A stretch of DNA of 64,000 nucleotides from NCBI RefSeq assembly GCF_030272615.1, contig NC_081412.1, positions 696,328,083 through 696,392,082 on the forward strand, read 5' to 3'. Below are positions 56,641 through 64,000 of this stretch, one piece after another. The notes beneath the pieces were generated by a model. It ran no database searches, was not told the DNA's origin, and was given only the letters and a program-made list of their open reading frames with translations. This DNA comes from Cryptomeria japonica (taxonomy: Eukaryota > Streptophyta > Pinopsida > Cupressales > Cupressaceae). Within the stretch, counting starts at the first letter, position 1; every line of letters starts with the position of its first letter. Made by a program: the position numbers and the translations under genes.

Positions 56641-56789
56641 TTTGTAACTATGATTTGAAATTAGGCTTGTGGAAGCCCACCTAAGGTTTTGGATTTTCAC
56701 TAACTTCTTTTTATTGCAGATTTCTAACAATTTCTTGCAGATTTGGAGGAGTTAAGTTTGGATTTAGTGATTTCTTTTCTAGCTTTTTC

Positions 56790-57085
56790 AAAGTTGCTTA
56801 AAAAGAACTCATATTTCCTTTTGGGTAAAAAGAACTTCATTTTTCGAATTGGTGTTTTAAAAAGTACCTCACTGTTTTTTTTTGTGCTCTAAAAAATAAT
56901 CACATTTGCAAGGTAAAAATAACAACAAATCAAACATTTACTTTTTTGCAAAGTTAGGATTCACACCTCAAATTTTGGGCTCTAAAAAGGACAACAATCT
57001 TTTACCTTCTTGCAAAGGTAAAAAGCACAATCAATCTTATATTTTGCAAGTTAAAAAGAACAATCAACTTGTCCATTCTTACAAA
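56790..57085 (+). repeat. AAAAAGAAC-spaced repeats in Gy2 leader
   Basis: At least seven irregular units ending in AAAAAG(A/T)AC or AAAAAGGAC/AAAAAGCAC followed by TTTTGCAAG-like text (near 56799, 56829, 56859, 56985, 57012 and 57055). Confidence 0.6.
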
Positions 57086-57359
57086 AAAAGTTACTTCTTG
57101 CAACGATTTTCATTTTGTTGACCAGGTTTTCCAATTCCTAGATTATAAAATCATTTGCTATGAAGGGCTAAAATAAACACCATGCTTGTTGGAGCAACAT
57201 CTCCAAGTAGAGGATAGATCACATTGCTGTGGAAAATTAAAAAGAACACTTATATTCCGTGTCTCGAAAGTGGTAGGTATATACTCTCCCCTTAATTGGG
57301 TGACCAAAAAGCCAAACCCACTCTTTTACACTTTCTTTACTTTCAAGAAATTAATCCTC

Positions 57360-57930
57360 TAGAGGGTCTCCCTTCCCGAGCTGCCTTGAGGGGGGCTAGT
57401 GAGAGGGGAATGACCTAAAGTGGAAACGAGCTAATACCGAGTCCTTCCAATCCACTATAAATAAATCGTATTTGTGACGAAAGTTCAAACAACATGTGCT
57501 GATAAGTTCATACCGACACTATGTTTCCCCATAAACCCTATGGAGCATAACCTCTATAGGCTGGGAACCTTCTGTATTTACAGAGCTGAAAGTGTCGCAT
57601 GTATGGCCACATGACTGGAAGCCTTTACTAAAAACTATTTGTACTAGTTTCCAAAAACCTTCTAGTTGTTGACGCAGGAGGTCGGACCTCTGAAGCGGCT
57701 CACACACATATGGTTCCTAGTAGAGATATAAAGTTTGTCATGAGGAGATTTCATGGAAACTAGTGCTTGGTTGCCCCGAAGAAGTGAGTGCTGAGGGTGG
57801 AGCCAGTGGGGTCAATCATCTAAATATGCACTTTGAATAGCATAGCCTCGGGGGAAACTCCATGTGAGATTCAACAACTATTGTCTCAACCTGCCATAGG
57901 GATTTGTACTTGCTTGTGCTTTTCATTTAT
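57360..57930 (+). other. Conserved non-coding leader block of Gy2
   Basis: Counterpart of Gy1 25219-25775: same order of anchors (AGAGGGTCTC, GAGAGGGGAATGACC, CACTATAAATAAA, GCCCCGAAGAAGTGAGTG, GGAGCCAGTGGGGT, CAACAACTATT). Flanking leader sequences are unrelated repeats. 57931-58807 holds no supported gene; the open stretch 58399-58716 is basic and unrecognised. Confidence 0.7.
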
Positions 57931-58807
57931 TAAAAATTATGTCTTCTATGTCTGTAACATGTTCCAAATGGTCAAAAATTGAAGAAAATTATCATCTACA
58001 AGAGATCAAAAATCAACAAATTTCTGAAAAAGTGTGATCAAAAGGATAAAACAAAAAGCATTCCAACGCTTGAAACACCTACTCAAAATCAAAGTATCAA
58101 AACATCAAAATATCAAAATAATTCTTGAAGTAGGTTTGTCTCTAAAACATCACGTATTTTCAAAATAGCTCAAACAACTAGGTTGCTAATCCTACAGGTT
58201 ATTCCCAAATGGTTCTATAAACATCAACATTCAACAAGCTATTGATTCAAACATCTTAAGTGCAAAAATCAACATCCTTGTCAAGTCTCTCATCAGGATA
58301 ATCAAATCCTCTATCACGAAGCTTGATCAATCTATACTAGTTTCCTAATCTTGGATATATCTTTCCTATTATGAACTTAGGTTACATCAAAACCAAAATT
58401 GCACCAACATTGGAACCAAACTTGTAAACTGTCAAATGCTTATATGACTTTTAAGTATCACCTTAAGAAAAGAAAACCTAGTTACAAAGCTACTCAGAAG
58501 AGAATAAGATTCTTTTATATCAATCGCAAGATCTTGCTGAAACATAGGACATTCCTACACCATTTTCGTCACTACTTACGTGGCTGCGGTACAAAATTTG
58601 ACAGTGAAACTCTACAAAGACGTTCTTTTCAACAAAGAGATGCTTTATCCCAACGAACAAATAATAGTGGTAAGATCAATAAAGCATACCTTCCTAAACC
58701 AATAATCACTTATTGACCTTGTCCTTGGGAACTTTTGACAACTTTGAAATAAACACATGCCAGTTTGGACTAGAGCGCAACACGAACAACTTAGAAAATA
58801 ACAACAA

Positions 58808-59587
58808 ATGGAGGAAGAAGATACTCCTGTATTCCACACTTTTGGATTTACCATTATTGACAAAGAAGCAGTCAATAGCACCATTAGAGATCTTGAGCAA
58901 GATTTCAAATTTGATAGGCTAATGGAAAAATTGTTGGCAAAACAAAAAGAAAAATATCCCTTGATGTTGGCAAAATACGGGGCTAAATTACCATAAGACT
59001 TTAACATGGAAAGCTTGAAACAAGATGCGGAGACAAGTAACACCCAAAACACAAATGAGAAAAATAATGAAGATGTGAACAAAGAAAGTAACGGAGAAAC
59101 AAGGAAAGAAAGGGATGATAAAAGAAAAGAGCGTAGTGACAAAAAGACTCATGAAGAAGCAAGGAGAGACTATGTAGATTATTCCTTATCAAACCTTACT
59201 CAACAAATACAAACTCTTCAACAACAAATACAAGACATGCAAAATGGGAAAATCTACATATGCCCATATCATTAGAAGACATATGCCCATATCCCTTTGC
59301 TAAAAAGTTAAATATGATACCATTTCCGCAACATTGCGAGATCCCTAAATATGACAAATATGATGGAAAATCTGATCCTCAAGATCACATTAGGGATTTT
59401 TGTACTATGAGCATGGAATTTTCTCACGAGGAAACTTACCTTATGCATCTTTTTCCTAGGAGTTTAAGTGGACAATCAATGGAGTGGTTTTCAAGATTAC
59501 CATCCGGAATCAAATCCTTTGAAGAACTTGTGAATAGGTTTATTTCATAATATTCCTACAATATAAGGAATGAAATAACAATGCCAG
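58808..59587 (+). pseudogene. Gy2 gag, N-terminal part
   Basis: ATG at 58808 (MEEEDTPVFHTFGF). After a stop at 58994 comes a highly charged region (NEKNNEDVNKESN, RKERDDKRKERSDKK) and a Gln-rich coiled coil (LTQQIQTLQQQIQDMQ). After a frameshift near 59270: DICPYPFAKKLNMIPFPQH, KYDKYDGKSDPQDHIRDF and LMHLFPRSLSGQSMEWFSRL, the Retrotrans_gag core also seen in Gy1. Cut at 59587 by a solo LTR. Encodes the capsid; defective. Confidence 0.82.
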
Positions 59588-61117
59588 TGATAGTTCTGAT
59601 ACTTAATATAAGTACAGATCCAATAGCCAACAAGATGAGAGGTGGGGGTGAATCATACAAACTTAATCATCCATAAAAATATCAGATTCAACCTCGGTAA
59701 CATATATATCAGTAATATAACCAAAACTGTTAAACATGCAAACTCAAAAGCATATGAACAATATAAACCTCATAACACCATATTTAACGTGGAAACCCAA
59801 ATAGGGAAAAACCACTGTGGGATTTTGGACCCACTAAGAAATATACTCTTCTAGAGTATGCTCAGTTAAAAGCAAATCCTGTTAAAGATTACAAACACAT
59901 TGCTAGATGTGACCCGGTTAAGGGATTTCCCTCAGATCTGTTAGGATCTTCACTTTGTTAGAAGTGACCTTGTAAAAGGATTTCAAACACTCAATCAAAA
60001 TGTCACCTTGCTAGAGGGTTTTACATATAAGACTGTTAAGTCTACTCGGTTGAGAGATTTTCTGTCACTTTCAAAAAATAACAGTAATAAAAATCTATCT
60101 GCAACTTCACATCTAAAATGCTAAAGCAGATTCCTATTTGTTCAATACAATCTAGACATAGAACTAATCTTGTCTATATGTTGGGCTTCTATACTCTGTT
60201 ATTCTAATAGGTCTTCAAGCTTATGTGCTCAGTAATCACTATGTAGCATCCTTGTGCATACACTTGCCTGCATGCATTGTTTATCAACAGTTTCCTATTT
60301 ATAAACAATTAGGTAACCGCTTAATCTCCTTGATCACATTTCCCATGATCAATCATAGCCATCAGATCTTTAATCTTGTCCAGGTTCAATGCATCTTTTG
60401 ATCTAAAAATGTTTTACCCTGCCTTGGAACTTGCATAATAGTCTTGGAACTTGTGCCAAGGTATTGTGGTTCAATCTGAGCTATAGATCTTCATGCTGAC
60501 TTTCCATTGCCTTAGATTCATTAACAAACTTCTTCCACGGCTCACCAATCATTTAATCTGCTCCAGCTCATCAGCTTCCTTCATTAAATACCACATGTAA
60601 ACATTTAATGCATTCTGTTATAGCTCGATTACAACTCGGTGAATACTAAACTCCACTCGGTAGACATTCTGCCTTCATTAACCGATAGCGATAACCTTAG
60701 GGTTTATCGACTAGGTTCCTTAGGGTTTACCGACTAGGTTCTTTGCTTGATAACATAGTATAGTATTAACCTTTACAATTTACAACATATGTATGATGTT
60801 AAAACAATCTAAAACATTATAATCTCATCATTGTCTGACTCGGTAGTAGTTGCCCATTGAATACCTTATTCATCCCCTTATTCATCATATTCTTTCCTGT
60901 GTCTTTTACCGACATCTTTATAATCTATACTTCTCAAGATATGGCAACATCATACTGAATTAGAAAATCAATTTCTTGACATCAATGACAAAATAATAAT
61001 ATCAAGACTATAAAACATCTTTAATCGGCTATATCCATAATCATCAATAACCTTCTCAATATCCTTAAGAAATGCCAACAATCTTTCATTGTCTGTTATA
61101 ATGCAATATTGCCAATA
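59588..61117 (-). mobile_element. Solo copia-type LTR inserted in Gy2 gag
   Basis: 1530 bp with ends TGATAGTTC...TTGCCAATA (final CA mutated to TA) and near-matching TSD gccag (59583-59587) / gctag (61118-61122). The minus strand shows the copia LTR boxes TGATTCACCCCCACCTC (near 59650) and CCCACAGTGGTTTTTCCC (near 59810), plus CTGTTAAAG/CCCGGTTAAGGG phrases shared with the Co2 LTR. A GCCAACA stop-point at 61080 is an alternative end. No coding sequence. Confidence 0.65.
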
Positions 61118-61122
61118 GCTAG

Positions 61123-61380
61123 ATCTTTGCAATGTTAAACAAAAGAATGATGAATCCTTTATGATCTTTTTACAATGATGAAAACACATGTTTAATAGGT
61201 GTCCCTGGGATGTACCTAATCAAGAAAAAATGGACATATTTATTGATAATCTTATCAGTGAAATGAGTTATCAACTAAGGATGCAATGTCCTCCCTCTTT
61301 TTCCAAAATGATCGAAAATGGTTTGAAAATAGAGAACGCAATGGTAAAGAAAGGACAACTAAAACTTTACAATAATTCAT

Positions 61381-61413
<33 letters not shown>

Positions 61414-61565
61414 ACAACAACAACAATGACAATGACAAACCCAAGTTCTGGTCAAAGAATAGGAATGTCAGCAATGAAGGAAATGATGATAACAATACTG
61501 CAAAACAACAACAACCAATTTTCAATCTATCAAGTCAAATCCCAAGCAACAACAATCTATAAATT
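61123..61565 (+). pseudogene. Gy2 gag, C-terminal part
   Basis: Continues from the solo LTR with DLCNVKQKNDESFMIFLQ, two stops near 61175-61187, then FNRCPWDVPNQEKMDIFIDN and PSFSKMIENGLKIENAMV, matching Gy1 gag (MVEMFTQNINKDIRYELGKP). An Asn tract encoded by an (AAC)n microsatellite (61381-61430) precedes DKPKFWSKNR, comparable to DKPRFWNKNK in Gy1. Confidence 0.8.
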
Positions 61566-61627
61566 TAATAAAATTCAAAATTCAAATTCTCTAAAAGGTG
61601 GGAACTCAATAAAATAATGGTTGGACA

Positions 61628-63403
61628 ATGGAGCTGGGAGGAACAGGAAGCGGCAATGGGAGAACTCAAAATTCAAATTCTCTGAAAGGCGGGAACTCTG
61701 GTTCCAATGGTGGGAGTGACCAGAATGAAGTTGTTGGTCCTATGGGAGAGAAGGACAAGCCTTCGGATATTCTGAAGGCTGTTGACATTCCACAAACTGG
61801 TGGTACTCTACCAGAGAAGAAAGCTAGTTCTAGGTTTTCAGGGGAGGGGTCCAGCGGGGGATCCAGCCCACGTGATGAGCCCTTAGAGAACAGAAAAGAA
61901 TCTAGAAAATGGTCATCCCTTTTTGGAACAAAACCATATAGTAAATCCTCTTTACCTCCTGTCAAGAATATTTTTGATCCAACTGGTGGAAAGTTCGCTA
62001 TCTCTATCCCTGATCTGGTTCTGGATCATAATATAAACAGCATGTCGAACTCCCTGGTAGGCAAATTTATGGGTTCTCGTCCAAACATCAAAGTTGTTAG
62101 GGTTTACGTCAAACGGAAATGGGCTCTGAAGGGTAACGTTGAAATCTCAGCATTGCCTAAAGGCCTCCTTTCTTTTACTTTCTTGTGTGAAGAAGATAAA
62201 TTAAGGATACTTTGTGGTAGTCCTTGGATGGTAGGAAGGACAGCCTTGGTCCTTCAAAAATGGCATCTGAATCTGAATATGAATGACTCTCTTTTGGCAC
62301 AAGTTTCAGTTTGGGTAAAGTTACCAGGCCTGCCTCTTGAATATTGGGCAAAAAGTATCTTCTCAGGAATAGCAAGTTCCTTTGGTGAACTCCTCTAGAT
62401 AGACCCAGTCGTAGCATTTAAAAGGAGACTCGCTCATTCTAGGTTTTGTGTAGGGATAGTTCATGATGCAGATGTGACGGAACAGATAGATATAGTTTCA
62501 AAGTTGGGGACATGGAAACAACAAATAGAATATGAATCTATCCCCTTTGCCTGCTTCCATTGCAAGAAAGTAGGTCACTGGGCAAAATCTTGTCCTACCA
62601 AGCCTAAAGGAGAGCTCAAGTAGACTAAACCCCTGGGTGAAAGTAAAAAGGTTCCAGAAAAAAAGGTTTGGCAAGTTAAAAACTCAAAAAATAAGGAAGC
62701 TGACTTTGTTGACAACAACTATTTTGAACCCTTGGGGGAAAATAAGGAAGTGGTCTCCTCAACTTTTGTCTCCAACCTTCCAATATAGGAAGTATTGAGG
62801 AATGATTCAACAAAAGTTAACAACCCCGTGACAGAGCAAATCCGAATAGAGGAATTGAAAGAACAGACTGTATCCTCAAAAGATACAGCCGAAGTGGTAA
62901 CTGTTGATACTTTTGCTAGTAAAGAAATGCAAAATAAAGAGGAACAACCTAAGGAAGGGGAGATCACTGGCTCCCAAGAAGAAAAGACTAACTCTTCCCC
63001 ACTTATGAACAATACTGAAAGGCAAGAAGCTCGAAAATGTGCTATACTGGGTATGAACCTTTCATATTCAGATCAAAATTTAGAAATAGTAAATAGTGCA
63101 TCACATGATTCCATAACCCCTAAATGGGGAAATGAAGATGAAATATCCATACTCCTCAATAATCCTGAAGTGGTTCTTGAGAAAGAAGCTGACTGGAAAA
63201 TACCAAAATACAGGAACAAGAAAGGATCCACTCCTTCGGCTTCTCAACTAAGGAAATCCAGCAGAATTTCTCAAGTTGATGTTGGGTACATTTCCTCTTC
63301 CCCAGGTCGACCTTCTAACCACAAAGCCAGAGACAAGGAGGCCAGTAAGAACATTGCAGATGGGACTCAGAAGACTCTTAAGGAGTTAGGAATTGGTAAG
63401 TAA
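61628..63403 (+). pseudogene. LINE ORF1 (DUF4283 domain plus CCHC knuckle)
   Basis: ATG at 61628 (MELGGTGSGNG). A Gly/Ser-rich N-terminus is followed by a DUF4283-type domain: SLVGKFMGSRPNIKVVRVYV, ALPKGLLSFTFLCEEDKLRI, GSPWMVGRTALVLQKW and VSVWVKLPGLPLEYWA. The knuckle CFHCKKVGHWAKSC is at about 62552-62593. The rest is an acidic, Glu/Lys/Ser-rich tail ending TLKELGIGK. Three in-frame stops, all TAG (62396, 62622 and 62787 areas), interrupt an otherwise continuous frame of 592 codons. ORF1 proteins of this type bind element RNA. Confidence 0.88.
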
Positions 63404-63405
63404 CT

Positions 63406-64000
63406 ATGAAGATTATCTCTTGGAATATTAGGGGACTTAATAATCCTCATAAACATGATATTATTAAGAATGTGATAAGGGATAGTAAACCTGATGTTTT
63501 TCTAATTCAAGAGACCAAAATGAGTAGAGAAAAAGTTGAAACTCTAAAGTTTTTTAAAAATGGGAGTATCAGTGGTGGAAGCTCGGAAGGTGCTTCGGGA
63601 GGTATAGCTACTATGTGGAATCTCAATAGTGTCAAAGGACATGTTCTTATTCAAGAAAAAAATTTCTCTTGCATTAGATTTGAGAATTTAAAAGATGGAA
63701 CATCATGGGTCCTCACCAACATATATGCACCCAACACCTTGAAAGCTAGAAACTCCTTCTGGAAAAAACTTATAGAAACTAGGGATAGCTTCAAGAATCT
63801 TAGTTGGTTGGTCACAGGAGACTTTAATACTCCTTTGAGAGAGGAGGAAAAATTTGGTGGAAGCCCCTCTCAGTTTGAAAGTAGGTTGGCCCTTATGGAT
63901 TTCATAAATACTCAGGCTCTCAATGATGTGGAGATATAGGGATGCAAATACACATGGACTAATAGGAGAACTGGCAATGATCTTATCAAAGTTCGCCTTG
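63406..64000 (+). pseudogene. LINE ORF2, N-terminal endonuclease domain
   Basis: ATG at 63406, two bases after the ORF1 stop (TAACTATG). Exonuclease-endonuclease-phosphatase fold motifs: IISWNIRGLNNPHKH (Asn), PDVFLIQETKMS (metal-binding Glu), VLTNIYAPN and WLVTGDFNTPL (Asp-x-Asn). A TAG at 63937-63939 is followed by GCKYTWTNRRTGNDLI, the normal continuation, so it is a point nonsense mutation. RT would follow beyond the window. The enzyme nicks target DNA for target-primed reverse transcription. Confidence 0.9.

Larger units (their letters stand above)
55050..64000 (+). mobile_element. Gy2: Ty3/gypsy element, 5' part
   Basis: Plus-strand element starting TGTATACACCTAAAA at 55050 inside the Gy0 protease; left TSD copy is aacac (55045-55049), the right one outside the window. 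Contains 5' LTR, primer site, repeat-rich leader, the conserved leader block shared with Gy1, and gag. Interrupted by a solo LTR and then by an L1 LINE that runs off the window. It is related to Gy1 in gag and leader. Confidence 0.85.
61566..64000 (+). mobile_element. L1-type LINE, 5' part, inserted in Gy2
   Basis: Plus-strand non-LTR retrotransposon: ORF1 (61628-63403), then ORF2 starting at 63406 with an AP endonuclease domain, running off the window. The exact 5' end is uncertain. A 30-bp segment AAAATTCAAATTCTCT.AAAGG appears at 61575 and again at 61671 (offset about 97 bp), suggesting a 5' duplication. Confidence 0.9.

Noticed and set aside
58399-58716. 105-residue frame upstream of Gy2 gag
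   Set aside because: Basic and unrecognised, no counterpart in Gy1 at the same place; not enough to call a gene.
61381-61430. CAA/AAC repeat as possible CRISPR-like or regulatory array
   Set aside because: Simple trinucleotide microsatellite encoding the Asn tract in gag; CRISPR is not expected in a plant nuclear genome.

Overview
The window is a stack of nested plant retrotransposons. I found no ordinary host gene. AT-rich sequence, long LTRs (about 0.7-1.4 kb), Ty1/copia and Ty3/gypsy polyproteins, an L1-type LINE and a plant-mobile-domain (PMD) ORF point to a large, repeat-rich land-plant genome. A gymnosperm is my best guess, from impression only. Almost every ORF is broken by stops or frameshifts. 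Element names (Gy0-2, Co1-2, NA-A/B/C) are local labels.

Layout, reconstructed from LTR ends, 5-bp target-site duplications (TSDs) and host reading frames that rejoin when inserts are removed. Level 0: Gy0, an old minus-strand Ty3/gypsy element, survives as 21975-22993 and 53717-55049. Level 1, inside Gy0: Co1 (minus Ty1/copia, 2582-21974, continuing off the left edge), Gy1 (plus-strand Ty3/gypsy, 22994-53716) and Gy2 (plus-strand Ty3/gypsy, 55050 to beyond the right edge). Level 2: inside Co1 lie NA-A' (to 2581), a solo LTR (3778-5208), NA-A (6665-11418) and NA-B (13121-20860). Inside the Gy1 3' LTR lies Co2 (37459-53470). Inside Gy2 lie a solo LTR (59588-61117) and an L1 LINE (about 61566 onward). 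Level 3: NA-C (39039-47856) inside Co2. Level 4: a 1.29-kb insert (42613-43901) inside NA-C.

The most unusual content is the NA-A/A'/B/C group. These LTR elements have the copia-type initiator-tRNA(Met) primer site, copia-type LTR boxes and purine tracts, but no protease, integrase or reverse transcriptase. They encode two proteins: a coiled-coil Gag-like protein with four or five CCHC knuckles, and a long ORF2 with a conserved N-terminal domain I cannot assign firmly. They look like trans-mobilised parasites of copia elements such as Co1 and Co2. Second, Gy1 has lost its RT/RNase H/integrase core and carries, antisense in its 3' region, a decayed PMD gene. Gy1 and Gy2 also share a conserved non-coding 5' leader block of about 550 bp.

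Limits: boundaries were read by eye. Family names rest on recognisable motifs, not database searches. No LTR dating was computed.
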